Shown piece by piece: positions 31,790 through 42,817 of a stretch of 64,000 bases of DNA. The position numbers were made by a program, and so were the translations under genes. The DNA lies in NCBI RefSeq assembly GCF_042477335.2, contig NC_091248.1, positions 119,006,501 through 119,070,500 on the forward strand, in the 5' to 3' direction. Position 1 is the first letter of the stretch; every line of letters starts with the position of its first letter. The notes below the pieces were generated by a model, which searched no databases, was not told where the DNA came from, and saw only the letters and a list, made by a program, of their open reading frames with translations. Source of the stretch: Ovis canadensis (lineage: Eukaryota > Chordata > Mammalia > Artiodactyla > Bovidae).

Positions 31790-32445
31790 AAAATTTTAAT
31801 TAAGTAAGTCATGGATGCTTTTCTGGAAAAGTTAGAAAACCGAAAGAAGCAAGAAGTTTATAAAAGCCATTTACAGTGGTATCACCCAAGAGTAAACACT
31901 CGTTAACTTTTGGGCATATTTCCAATATCATATCATAAGTTTTTCTACATCATTTAAATGATGGGATAAGTGATTTAGTACACATGCAACAATATTAATA
32001 ATAACGACTGACACTAACGTTGTACTTACTGTATGCCATGCAGTTCCAAATGCTTTAATCTTCATGGCTAGCCTATGAAGAAAGTAATATTATCTTCATG
32101 TTACACACAGGAAATTGAAGCATGTAGAAGAGCAGAAGCTTACTAGATGTCGTAATAACAACTGGTAGAGCTGGGATTCAAACTTAGTCTGCTTGGGTTT
32201 AGATCTATTCTTAACCGCCTCTCTGCATTAGTTATATTGATATAATTTAGTCACTAAATTACCCTTGTTGGACATTTAGGTAGTTTCCAGTTATTGTTCT
32301 TATAAACAGTGATAAGGTGGGCATCGTTTTTGTTAGTTTTTGCAAACATACTTCATTATACTTTTAGGCTAAATTCCAAGAGGTAAAATGAAAGTCAGAT
32401 TAACTTCACATTTTTTAAGGTTCATTGTCTAATCGCCTTGTGTCA
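31790..32445 (-). mobile_element. Ancient L1M 3' region split by a MIR
   Basis: Reversed L1 landmarks on both sides of the MIR at 32000-32222: TTTTGGGCATATTTCCAATA before; GTTGGACATTTAGGTAGTTT, GGCTAAATTCCAAGAGGTAA and TCTAATCGCCTTGTGTCAGT after. Confidence 0.55.
32000..32222 (-). mobile_element. MIR SINE
   Basis: Reversed MIR: GTACTTACTGTATGCCATGC, CACACAGGAAATTGAAGC and GTAGAGCTGGGATTCAAACT. The core and tRNA-like region are both present. Confidence 0.85.
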
Positions 32446-33071
32446 GTAAGAATGTGCTCAAAGAAAGAAGGGTGTGGTGAGGGAAATCTAAAGGGAGTCA
32501 GTGGTATTGGATTGGAATTGAAGGCATGGGCATGAACTTACAGTATTTAAAAACATATTTAGATAGCTAAATATAGAAATAGATTGAGATATGTGTATAC
32601 TGAGAGGATATAAATTCATGCATTATATGTTTAACAGCTCTGTCTGCTGAGAGGGCCCCAAAACAGTGACACCCAGTAGCAATGAGCACACCTAGCACTC
32701 ATATCTTGGTTTTTAAGTGCCGTTCTTCATTAAAAGGAACCACATCTTCCTTGGAGAAATGGCTGATACCAGGGCTGGGGCTGGGAAAGTGCAAGATGAG
32801 TGCGCAACATTTTGGTGTCAGAAAGTAAGGCAGTGACCAAAGAAAGAGGGAATATATCAGAAGAACGTAGGAGTCAGGTAAAAGGAACTCCCACTGACCA
32901 AATCTGGGACAATTTGAGCATCAAAATAAATAATGATAGTAAAGTTTAAACTCCATTGAGTTTAAACCAGTATAAGTAAGTGTATGAAACAAAGAACAAA
33001 TGATGAATAAATGGGAAAGAGAAAATTTTCCTTAATAGTAATATTCTAACTAATTAATGTTAGTTAATTAG
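32446..33071. other. Unassigned sequence
   Basis: No gene or repeat recognised; no frame over 60 codons with a visible domain. Confidence 0.45.
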
Positions 33072-33290
33072 CTTCTTAGGGTTTCCCAAGTAGCTCAGAT
33101 AGTAAAGAATCTGCTTGCAATGCAGGAGACCCAGGTTTGATCCCTGGGTCGGGAAGATCCTCTGGAGAAGGGCATGGCAACTCACTCCAGTATTCTTGCC
33201 TGGAGAATCCCATGGACAGAGAAGCCTAGCAGGCTACAGTCCATGGGGTCACAAAGAGTTGGGCACGACTGAGTGACTAACACACAACAG
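33072..33290 (+). mobile_element. Bov-tA SINE
   Basis: A complete forward element: GGTTTCCCAAGTAGCTCAGA, B-box-like GGTTTGATCCCTGGGTCGGG, Bov-A core, end GGGCACGACTGAGTGACTAA. Confidence 0.93.
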
Positions 33291-33593
33291 CTGATTAATG
33301 TAGAAGGAATGATGGAATTAGAAAGCCACTATTACAAAGGAAAAACTAGTAAATTAACAGTGGAGAAACCTGGCAAGACGTCACCGTCACCAAGTGTTCG
33401 AAGCTTAACAGCACCTGTGATGGTTCATTGTGTGCCTCCTGATACGGGGACGAACACATCACACCTGTGATATTGCCATCCCAAAGGATAACCTGAATCA
33501 TGAGGAAACATCAGACAATTCCAAACTGAGGCACATTCTTCAAAATACTTGGACTTTATTCATCAGAAACATCAGGATCATGAAACAGAGAGA

Positions 33594-33905
33594 AAGAACT
33601 TCCCTGGTGGTACAGTGGACGGGAATCCATCTACCAATGCAGGGGATGCGGTTTTGATCCCTGGTCCAGGAGTATCCCACATGCCTTGGAGCAACAGAGC
33701 CCATGCCCCGCAACTACTGAACTAGAGCCCGTGGGCTGCAACTGCTAAGCATATATGCTGCAACTACTGAAGCCCGCATGCCTAGAGCCCGTGTTCTGCA
33801 ACAAGAGAAGCTGCCGCAATGAGAAACCCAAGCACCGCAACCAAGAATAGCCCCACTCGCGCAGCTAGAGAAAAGCCCAGGCACACAGCAAGGAAGACCC
33901 AGCAT
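33594..33905 (+). mobile_element. Long tRNA-Glu SINE (CHR-1 type)
   Basis: It starts GAACTTCCCTGGTGGTACAG. The body holds repeats of CAACTACTGAA and AGAGCCCGTG, and it ends near GACCCAGCATCATCAAAGAA. The L1 3' end follows immediately. Confidence 0.9.
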
Positions 33906-34172
33906 CATCAAAGAATGGCATTGAAACATGTCTAATATCATTTAAGAAACGAATCACCAGTCCAGGTTCGATGCAGGATACAGGATGCTTGGGGCTGGTG
34001 CACTGGGATGACCCAGAGGGATGGTACAGGGAGGGAGGTGGGAAGGGGGTTTAGGATGGGGAACATATGTACATCCGTGGCGGATTCATGTTGATGTATG
34101 GCAAAACCAATACAATATTGTAAAGTAATTAGCCTCCAATTAAAATAAATAAATTTAAATTAAAAAAAAGCA
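33906..34172 (+). mobile_element. Ruminant L1 3' UTR end
   Basis: A 5'-truncated young L1 with the 3' UTR block GGTTCGATGCAGGATACAGG, GATGACCCAGAGGGATGGTA, CGTGGCGGATTCATGTTGAT and AATACAATATTGTAAAGTAA, then an A-rich tail. Conservation is high, so it is recent. Confidence 0.88.
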
Positions 34173-34662
34173 AAACAATAGAAAGACTGAGGCACTGTTC
34201 TAATAAAAGGAGACTAAAGACACATGACAGCTGAATGCAATCCATTATCTGAGATTTCCTTTTCCTACAAAAGTCATTGTTGGGATAATAGTTGAAATAT
34301 GATTTATAGATTAGCTAATAGCTTTTTATCAAAGTTAATTTCTTGATTTTCCTGATTTTGGTAATTGTATTGTGATTATATAATAGAGTGCTTTGCTTTA
34401 GTAAATAGCTGTATTTAGAGGTACAGGGGAATCATGTCTGCAACTTTCTCTCAGTTTAAAAATTCACATATACATACAGAAAGAGAAGGAGAGAGAGAAA
34501 GAGAGGAAGTGGGGGAAGGGAGAGGGAGAGAGAAAACAAATGTGACATCTGGGGAATCTGTGTGGAGGTTATAAAGTAATTCTTTGCACTATTTTTGCAA
34601 TGTAGTGTAAAACCTGAAATTTTGCCAAAATCAAAAGTTAAAAAAACAAACAAACATGTATG
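34173..34662. other. Unassigned sequence with purine-rich run
   Basis: About 34479-34535 is a GA-rich, polypurine stretch (GAGAAGGAGAGAGAGAAAGA-like). No gene recognised. Confidence 0.5.
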
Positions 34663-34863
34663 TGTTTTCCTGGTGGGTCTGTGGTAAAGACTCTGCCTTC
34701 TAATGCAGGAAACACAGGTTCAATCCCTGGATTGGGAAGATCCCCTGGAGGAGGGCATGGCAACCCACTCCAGTATTCTTGCCTGGAGAATCCCAAGGAC
34801 AGAGCAGCCTGGTCCATGGGATCCCAAAGAGTCGGACACAACTTAGTGACCAAACAACAACAG
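34663..34863 (+). mobile_element. Bov-tA SINE with imperfect target duplication
   Basis: TTTTCCTGGTGGGTCTGTGG to CACAACTTAGTGACCAAACA. AAACATGTATGTG (34650-34662) and AGAAATGTATATG (about 34865-34877) resemble a diverged duplication. Confidence 0.9.
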
Positions 34864-34894
34864 GAAGAAATGTATATGCTATAAAAGGGAAAGT

Positions 34895-35370
34895 GATTTC
34901 TTACTCTTTTTTTTTTTAATATCCTTTCCCTCAGATATAATCACAATAAGCAGTTTGGTGGGTAGGCTTACAAACATCTGCTACGCATATATAAATAGAT
35001 GTGTCTGTGTCTGTGTATGTGTTCTTACACATAATTTTTAAGTCAGCTCATAGTATAATAGAATATTCTGCTACTTGAGTTTTTAAAACGTGTCATTGAC
35101 ATTTTCCCATGTCAGAAAATATACATATATCTCTCTTTAAGAACTAGTTGTTTAATACCCAGGGTGTGGATGTGTAGTACAGCTTAGTTAACAGCTTTGC
35201 CATTGGTAAACAAGCACTTTTCTACAAAAACCAGAGTGAGCATTTTTGTGCATTTGTATCTTTATTCGTGTGCTACAGTCACATGGAAATCCTGAGTCAA
35301 AGGATATTCATATTTAACCTCTTGATAAATATGGCAAAGGCCTCTTTAGAAAGCAAAAGGTTCCCTACAC
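34895..35370 (-). mobile_element. Ancient L1M 3' region
   Basis: Reversed L1M landmarks: GTCATTGACATTTTCCCATG, TTATTCGTGTGCTACAGTCA and TGAGTCAAAGGATATTCATA. Confidence 0.6.
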
Positions 35371-36214
35371 AGTATCTCTTGATTACCACTGTCAGGGCGT
35401 TCAGAATATATGTGAACATTGACTGAGACCAGTTTTGGGGCCATTTGGGTGAGCCTTATGGACCACCGTCTGCTTATGGCTTTGCATCAGTGACCAGCAC
35501 GAGCAGTGTAAATGCCTCTCATACTCTTGTATATTACCCGTAAACATCTCTGGCTGTGGGTTACCTCGTGCAGGCTGGCACATGACTGTAAACAGTTTCC
35601 CAAGAGTTCATTGTTAACCTGAGGGGTTGTGCCAACTCCGTAAGTGCCCCATAATTACCTGCGTGTTTTCTGGTGTGTTTGTCTTAAGAACACAGCTATT
35701 AATTATTGTGACTCGGATCACTACTTATCTTCTACTTTACTTTCTTCTCTTTACTGTTGTGTGTTGTTATGATTATTTTTTTGCCTTTCACTCACAACCA
35801 ATTCAGTAATATCAGTTAGATACCTGTAAGGAAATATTGGCATCAAGACAGGCTTAATAAAAATAAGTAAATACAATAATTCCTTTTATTATACTGTCCA
35901 CCACTACTGCCCCCAAATATTTGCTCTGTAAGTTGGCTTTTCATTAGCAATGGATATGTTATGTTGTGGGAAAGGTCTGTATTCAAGGGAGAAGCGGCAG
36001 AAATAGTTATCCCAGTGAAACATAGGCTCAGAGATTGTTTGTAAGCCAATGGAAATGTTTTTGAATCATGACTGTAAATTGGCAAATTTAAGGATGTAAA
36101 AAGGGTTTTTAAAGGATAGAAGGTTACCATATGAAAATCTTCAGGCAGCACAAGGCTTACCATGACATGACTGGAGAACAATGAGAGGAAAAATCACGAA
36201 AAGTAGTTTTCATG
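35371..36214. other. Unassigned sequence
   Basis: No exon, RNA or repeat recognised. The 112-codon minus-strand frame at 35843-36181 has no visible domain and a biased, non-coding-like composition. Confidence 0.45.
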
Positions 36215-36440
36215 GAACAATCACTGAGTTTCTGTTCCAAGTCCTGGGCTGGGTGCTGGGGAACATAGATGAGTAAGGTGTGCCCTTTACCCCTGGGTAA
36301 CTTGCCCTCTTGTGGGGGCATGGACACGGGTGCACATAATTATAACGTGGTATGCAGAGCTATGCACTGGGTGCAGCTGTCAAGTACCAGAGAGCACAGA
36401 AGAGAGAGTCATTAGTTTCGGCTCAGGGTACAGCATAAGG
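36215..36440 (-). mobile_element. L2 fragment
   Basis: CCAAGTCCTGGGCTGGGTGC, AACATAGATGAGTAAGGTGT and GGTACAGCATAAGGGAGGGC follow the reversed L2 3' region. Confidence 0.55.
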
Positions 36441-36442
36441 GA

Positions 36443-36660
36443 GGGCTTCCTAGGTGGCTTCCCAGTGGTGAAGAATCCACCTGCCAGTGCAGGAGACATA
36501 AGAGACACAGGTTCGATCCCTGGATCGGGAAGATCCCCTGGAGGAGGGCATGGCAACCCACTCCAGTATTCTTGCCTGGAGAACCCCATGGACAGAGGAG
36601 CCTGGCGGGCTACAGTTCACAGGGTCGCCAAGAGTCAGACACGACTGAACGACTAATACT
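36443..36660 (+). mobile_element. Bov-tA SINE
   Basis: A forward, complete, well-conserved element: TCCTAGGTGGCTTCCCAGTG, B-box-like GGTTCGATCCCTGGATCGGG, Bov-A core, end GACACGACTGAACGACTAAT. Confidence 0.93.
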
Positions 36661-37275
36661 TTGACTTTTTAGTTGCTTGACGATGTTGTGTTAGTTTCCA
36701 CTGTACAGCAAAGTGAATCAGCTATAGACATACATAGACCCCCTCTTTTTGGATTTCCTCACCATTTAGGTCACCACAGAGCACTGCGCAGAGTCTCCTG
36801 TACTATACGAGCGTATAGAGTTGTTTAGTTGCTCAGTTGTGTCCAACTCTTTGCAACCCTACATGGACTGTAGCCCACCTGACTCCTAAGTCCATGGGAT
36901 TTCCTAGGCAAGAATACAGGAGTGGGTTGCCATTTCCTTCTCCAGGGGATCTTCCCGACCCAGGGACTTAACCCACATCTCCTGCTTGGCAGGTGGCTTC
37001 TTTACCACTGAGCCGCCTGGGATGCATGTGCTGTACAACGGAATCTCATTAATCATCTATTTTATACATAGTTTCAGTAGTGTGTATATTTCAATCCCAA
37101 TCTCCCAATTCATCCCACATCCCCCTTACCCCTTGGTATCCAAATGTTTGTTCTGTGTCTGTGTCTATTTCTGCTTTTGTAAATAAGATCATCTATACCA
37201 ATTTTTTTTTTTCAGATTCCACATATACAATATTTGTTTTCTCTCTCTGGCTTACTTCCATTTGAGTTATTTGAT
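36661..37275 (-). mobile_element. Ruminant L1 3' region split by Bov-tA
   Basis: Reversed L1 3' UTR: TTAGTTTCCACTGTACAGCA and AATCAGCTATAGACATAC before the Bov-tA at 36828-37022; ATCATCTATTTTATACATAG, CCAATTCATCCCACATCCCC and CTGTGTCTATTTCTGCTTTT after it. Confidence 0.85.
36828..37022 (-). mobile_element. Bov-tA SINE
   Basis: A reverse, complete element in the L1 3' region: GTTGCTCAGTTGTGTCCAAC to CACTGAGCCGCCTGGGATGC. Confidence 0.92.
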
Positions 37276-39082
37276 GATGTTTTCTTGGGTGCTTCAGTGA
37301 GAAAATAGATGCATCAGTTGGGATGCCCTGTTTTGAATTCGTGACAATGGTTCCTAAAGAGCCACTGTGTTTTGTTTTGGTTTTTTTTTGATCATAGAAG
37401 TGATGCTTGTGTTTTGCAGAACATTTGGCAATAAGCCATGACTTGGAGTGGTCTCAGTTGAGTAGATGATATGGACTATTTTTCTTTTATTCCTGTTTTC
37501 CATACCTCACCCTGTGGCCACACCCTCTTTGGGGAGCTGGCTCTGGTGAGTGGTTTGGCAATGTGGTAAACAGAATCCCCGGGGGGCCCACCTGTTGCGC
37601 TAAAGACAGACTGTGATCGCCAAATAAGATCACTGAGCTGTTCTTCGCTTTCATCTTCCCTGCTATTAATGCTGGTTGTGAAATGCAGTAGGGAGGCTTC
37701 ATAAGACTAATGAAGGAGGAGGAAAGATCAAGTGATTGTCTTTCACAAGAAGATCATCCTCATCACGATTTCTGTGATGAACTGCACAACCTACCCAGAT
37801 AGTTTGGAGCAGACCTAAGGCTGGAATCTAGTGCCCAGGGATTGGACTATCCTTACTTCCTCAGCCTCTCCCTGAACATCCCCACAGAGACCACTGCAGA
37901 GACGAGACCGTATGAGATTGTACTAGAATGATAAGCAATGATTAACACCATGGTCTCACTAAGAATAAAATCAGATGGACATGTGAGCCTGTTGGAGGGA
38001 ATTATGAAATCAGAGGCTGGAGGAGATTGGTGATGAGGACTCCCCAATCCAAAGCTGACTCAAGACATCTTCGATAACGTTTCCAAGCACACGATCATCT
38101 ATCTGGAGGGCAGCATTTAGCTGGCTCACTAAGTAAACATCTTGGAACCAGGGTTTATCTCTTTCAATTTTGGTTCCACCAGATTCCTGAAACGTCAGTT
38201 CTCATTCTTTCACACGCATACTGATCACCTGGAAGCATTTGTTGGGAATGCCTATGCCTGGGCTGCCTTGCAGTCAGCGGACTCAGAGAAGCTCCAGGAG
38301 GCTGAACCCAGCCGCTGAGTGTCCCTCCTTCCCGGAGTCATGCTGACTGACAAGTGCAGGTCCCATGCGACTGGGGAAGAAAGTCCTGTGTTTCCTCCTG
38401 CTGGTTTCCCACCAAGTGCTCAGAGTAAAGGCTAAACGAAGAGGTCCAAAGAAAGGAAAAACAGAATAGATGACCCCCAATTTTTACAGCCCAATGTATT
38501 TCTCAAAAGTTGCATAAAACTCTAATTTGTATGAGCTTTATCTTAACTTTTTATTTCAACCCTGACATATTATATCCACTTTTTGATCTTCATGTGGTCG
38601 TGGCTTTGCCACCTCACCTTTCTTTTTCAGCTCCACCCAGCCTCTCCAGTGTGAATTTAACTTCTTGTGAACAGAGTAAGCAGGGTAAGTGAGAGCCCCG
38701 AGGGCCCCCTGCCTTTACAGCCCCTCATCTCCCCCGGGGGTACCTCTCTCAGGCGCCAGCGCCTGTCTCAGGGTCACATGGCTGCTGGCCTTCTGCCTCG
38801 GGGTGTAGGATTGTTTGCACCCTGGCCAAGGCCCTGGCTCTCCTCTTGCTCTGCCCCGCTGCCTGTCAAGTTGTGCCTGGAGGTGCAGAGTGACTTTACT
38901 CTATCACTTGTCAGACCAGGTGCCCCGGTTGGGCTGGTCACCCGTCTGGCTTCATCCCGGGTGAGCACCGCACTGACTGAAAGGGATCGGAAGTCATTTC
39001 CCATCAGAGTCCCAAGTTCCTGCTCTGCAACTAGTGCTTCCTACCTCTGTTTGCTGTCGGAGTAGGTGAGATGCTTCCCAGG
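37276..39082. other. Unassigned sequence including a G/C-rich segment
   Basis: No known exon. About 38205-38275 weakly resembles a MER5-type DNA transposon. 38640-39065 is G/C-richer, with a strong donor-like GCAGGGTAAGTGAG at about 38680-38693 and an open frame of 132 codons with no recognised domain. Listed as a finding, not as a gene. Confidence 0.45.
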
Positions 39083-39124
39083 GCTTCCCAGGTGGTGCTC
39101 GTGCTGAAGAACCCACCTGCCAAT
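39083..39124 (+). mobile_element. Bov-tA head fragment
   Basis: GGGCTTCCCAGGTGGTGCTC to CACCTGCCAAT matches the first 42 bases of a Bov-tA; the rest is replaced by the Bov-A2 at 39125. The missing part is not found downstream. Confidence 0.75.
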
Positions 39125-39390
39125 GCTGCTGCTGCTGCTAAGTCGCTTCAGTCGTGTCCAACTCTGTGCGACCCCATAGACAGCAGCCCACCAGGCTCCC
39201 CCATCCCTGGGATTCTCCAGGCAAGAACACTGGAGTGGGTTGCCATTTCCTTCTCCGATGCATGAAAGTGAAAAGTGAAAGTGAAGTCACTCAGTTGTGT
39301 CTGACTCTTAGCTACCCCATGGACTGCAGCCCACCAGGCTCCTCCGTCCATGGGATTTTCCAGGCAAGAGTACTGGAATGGGGTGCCATT
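39125..39390 (-). mobile_element. Bov-A2 SINE, last bases missing
   Basis: A reverse dimer with CTG tail. Its final GCCTTCTCC is cut off where the BovB begins, so the BovB insertion or a rearrangement post-dates it. Confidence 0.93.
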
Positions 39391-40449
39391 GTGTGGATCA
39401 CAATAAAGTGTGGAAAATTCTGAAAGAGATGGGAATACCAGACCACCTGACCTGCCTCTTGAGAAATCTGTATGCAGGTCAGGAAGCAACAGTTAGAACT
39501 GGACATGGAACAACAGACTGGTTCCAAATAGGAAAAGGAGTACGTCAAGGCTGTATATTGTCACCCTGCTTATTTAACTTATATGCAGAGTACATCATGA
39601 GAAACGCTGGACTGGAAGAAACACAAGCTGGCATCAGGATTGCTGGGAGAAATATCAATAACCTCAGATATGCAGATGACACCACCCTTATAGCAGAAAG
39701 TGAAGAAGAACTAAAGAGCCTCTTGATGAAAGTGAAAGAAGAGAGTGAAAAAGTTGGCTTAAAGCTCAACATTCAGAAAACGAAGATGATGGCATCCGGT
39801 CCCATCACTTCATGGCAAATAGATAGGGAAACAATGGAAACAGTGAGAGACTTTGTGTTTTTTTTGGGCTCCAAAATCTCTGCAGATGGTGACTGCAGCC
39901 GTGAAATTAAAAGACACTTGCTTATTGGAAGAAACGCTATGACCAACCTAGACAGCATGTTAAAAAGCAGAGACATTACTTTGCCAACAAAGGTCCATCT
40001 AGTCAAAGCTGTGGTTTTTCTAGTAGTCATGTATGGATGTGAGAATTGGACTATAAAGAAAGGTCAGCGCCAAAAAATTAATGCTTTTGAATTGTGGTGT
40101 TGGAGAAGACTCTTGAGAGTCCCTTGGACTACAAGGAGATCCAACCAGTCCATCCTAAAGGAAATCAGTCCTGAATATTCATTGGAAGGACTGATGCTAA
40201 AGCTGGAGCTCCAATATTTTGGCCCCCTGATGCAAAGAACTGACTCATTGGAAAAGACCCTGATGCTGGGAAAGATTGAAGGTGGGAGAAGGAGATGACA
40301 GAGAATGAGTAGTTGGATGGCATCACCAACTCGATGGACATGAGTTTGAGTAAACTCCAGAAGTTGGTGATGGACAGGGAAGCCTGGCATGCTGCAGTCC
40401 ATGGGGTTGCATAGAGTCAGACACAGCTGAGCAACTGAACTGAACTGAT
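39391..40449 (+). mobile_element. BovB 3' two-thirds, 5' truncated
   Basis: The longest plus-strand BovB frame (306 codons from 39378). It covers RT fingers and palm: VRQGCILSPCLFNLYAEYIM, LRYADDTTLIAESEEELKS with the catalytic YADD at about 39667-39678, and the C-terminal SRDITLPTKVHLVKAVVF. It lacks the endonuclease and N-terminal RT, and a premature end comes at 40298, so it is not a functional gene. It ends GAACTGAACTGATT. Confidence 0.95.
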
Positions 40450-41030
40450 TCTTCTATAAGTAACAGTTGTTGCTTCTCCCCAGTTTATTTGTATCAGTAT
40501 GAACTCAAGGATATTTATTTTAATCTTTGGGTTTTAAATCAGCACTGTTCTTATTTGTTCTGATGCTCAAATTGTTCCAGCCTTGGCCACCGGGAACTCT
40601 TTTAGGTTAAATTCCATGCCTTTTGAGCAAGTTCCCTCTTTTTTGAAAGGGCATTATTTTACTTTCTGGTGTTTTACCAACTGCAGCCTTGGAATCCACT
40701 TTCTGCAAGGGGTTGGGACTTCTTGTGTTATAGAATGGTATTTAAAAATAAAAATCTAGATGCTAAGTTGTATTTTTAGGTCAAAGGATATGGGTGTCAT
40801 TAATGGCCTGGTATACTTGTCAATAGATTCTTTTTCAATAAGGTTACACTAAATATACTACCAACAGCAATCTTCTAGTTTTACTAAATCTTGTTGTCAA
40901 TCCAAATGAATTATCATTCATTTATTTTTCTCTTACTTCATCCCTCCCTCCCTTTCTTCTTTCCTTCTCTGTTTTTCTAATATAGTGAGAAAAAATTGCT
41001 TTATTAATTTTCCAACTATAAGTAAGTTTG
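40450..41030. other. Ancient repeat-like sequence, probably L1M
   Basis: TTCTGATGCTCAAATTGTTC, CCTTGGCCACCGGGAACTCT and GAATGGTATTTAAAAATAAA match an old L1-related pattern I recognise from mammalian genomes. Orientation and subfamily are unclear. C/T-rich (CCCTCCCTCCCTTTCTTCTT) at 40942-40961. Confidence 0.4.
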
Positions 41031-41034
41031 GGTC

Positions 41035-41606
41035 TTTCATTCATTCAGCCAAAATATAGAGATTTTGACTACAAACCAGGTACTGTTCTAGGCACTGGGA
41101 ATATGGTAATGAGTGTGAGTAAAATTCTTGTCCACATAGAGCTGGGTTTTTGCAGGAGGAAGAGACAGTACATAAACTATTCATTGTGCCTGGTAGATAA
41201 ATGGAGCAGAAAAGGAGGTGAGGTTCACTAGTGAATAAATATTTGTGATGCGAAGAGTTGACTCATTGGAAAAGACTCTGATGCTGGGAGGGATTGGGGG
41301 CAGGAGGAGAAGGGGATGACAGAGGATGAGATGGCTGGATGGCATCACTGACTCGATGGATGTGAATCTGAGTGAACTCCGGGAGATGGTGATGGACAGG
41401 GAGGCCTGGCGTGCTGCGATTCATGGGGTTGCAAAGAGTCGGACACGACTGAGCGACTGAACTGAACTGAAGTGAATCAGAGAAAGCTTTGTTAGGTGAC
41501 CTTTGAACAAAGACCTGAAAAAGTGAGTTTAAGAGCCAGGTGGGACATTTGGGGGGAGTGTGTTTGGAGGCAAAGCATAAAGGCCCTGAGAGCAGAGTGT
41601 GTACCC
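41035..41606 (-). mobile_element. L2 3' region split by BovB
   Basis: The left piece 41035-41240 (CATTCATTCAGCCAAAATAT, AGGTACTGTTCTAGGCACTG, TTGTCCACATAGAGCTGG) and the right piece 41478-41606 (GTGACCTTTGAACAAAGACC, AAAGGCCCTGAGAGCAGAGT) are consecutive in a reversed L2. The BovB at 41248 sits between. Confidence 0.85.
41248..41475 (+). mobile_element. BovB 3' end
   Basis: A 5'-truncated, well-conserved tail: GATGCGAAGAGTTGACTCAT to GAACTGAACTGAAGTGAAT. The insertion splits the L2. Confidence 0.95.
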
Positions 41607-42450
41607 TTATGTATTTGTTTACTAATTCTAGTTGCTCTTTTTTTGTCGTTTGCCATTTTTCTTTTGTTACTTGCCTGCTTTTCTCATAAAACTGTATAAA
41701 TTCTTTATATAACTTAAAAATATCCAATTTATTTGTCTTGTTTGCCATAAGTATTTTTTTGGTATCATTTAAAAATTTTCTTAAGAACCTGTTTTTAATC
41801 TGCTGACCTTTTCACTTGGGCTTCTTTTATTACTTTGAGGTTACAGAAGTAAACATCTGTCCAAGTTTAGGTAATGATTCAGTTCTATTCCCTTGCACTT
41901 TCCATTAAATTTTTTCCCTTTTACTTAATCACTGATCCATGCAATATTTGTTTGGTGTATGGTATGGGGTCGCAAAGAGTCGGACACGACTGAGCGACTG
42001 AACTGAACTGATGAGGTGTTAAGTTGTTCTTCCCCTACCCAATTGCTAACTAATTGTCCCAATACCATTTATTAACAAATTTGTGAAGCATCCTTTATTA
42101 TATGTTCACTATTATGCAAACTATTTCTAGATTATCTCTTTTTGCCTTTCATGATTTATTCTTGTATGAATACCAGTATCTTTAAAAACAATTTAAACTA
42201 TGTATTTGATCTGAGGTAGGTCTTCACATTATTCTTCCTTTGCAGAATTTCTTTTGTGTTCTCTATTTTTCATTCCAAATGAAATTTTAAATCCTTTTAT
42301 CAAACACCAGAAATGTATATTGAAATTTTGATAGAAATCATAAAATAAATTATATAAATTAAATGTAAACTATTAACATCTTCATAACACTTAACCTTCC
42401 TATTTAGGTATATGGGGTTCTGCTCCACTTACTCAGTTTTTCTTTTACAG
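41607..42450 (-). mobile_element. L1M ORF2 3' region
   Basis: Reversed L1 landmarks: AATATCCAATTTATTTGTCT, TGATCCATGCAATATTTGTT, CAATACCATTTATTAACAAA and TTTGCCTTTCATGATTTATT. A 48-bp BovB tail lies at 41965-42012. Confidence 0.7.
41965..42012 (+). mobile_element. Minimal BovB tail (48 bp)
   Basis: Only the last bases of BovB are present (GGGGTCGCAAAGAGTCGGAC to GCGACTGAACTGAACTGA), with L1M sequence continuous on both sides. It is almost identical to the consensus end. Confidence 0.93.
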
Positions 42451-42635
42451 CATCCAGTAGTTTCGTGAACTTTCTCACACTAAGACTTTCCCCTTACCTG
42501 GTTCTACTGCTGTCAAGCTCTGAAGATTTGCTTCTTCTGGGTTACCAGAAGGCTTCAGGATGGCTAAGGAACCTCATTTGAGGTAGAGCCACACTGGTTT
42601 GCCAGCTGGTGGGCTTTGGCCAAGTGATTTTAATA

Positions 42636-42812
42636 GTTCTCAAAGTGTGGTACCATGCTAGCAGCATCAGCAACACTCAGGAAGTGTTACAAATGCAAAT
42701 TCTTGGGCTCCTGGGAGCCCTGCTGAATAAGACAGTCTGGGGTGGGGCCCAGCCGTGTTTGACAAGCTCTCTCGATGATAACTGCTGAATACTAACGTCT
42801 GAGGAACAGTAC
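42636..42812. mobile_element. MER5A-type hAT DNA transposon relic
   Basis: TAGTTCTCAAAGTGTGGTAC, AGCAGCATCAGCAACACTCA, ACAAATGCAAATTCTTGGGC and GGTGGGGCCCAGCCGTGTTT match MER5A. It is non-autonomous, so strand is not meaningful here. Confidence 0.85.
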
Positions 42813-42817
42813 TTTTT

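Noticed and set aside
38667-39065. 132-codon frame as a gene
   Set aside because: No recognisable domain and no second exon; kept only as a low-interest finding about base composition.
39378-40298. 306-codon frame as a reverse transcriptase gene
   Set aside because: It is the body of a 5'-truncated BovB lacking the endonuclease and N-terminal RT, so it is reported as a mobile element.
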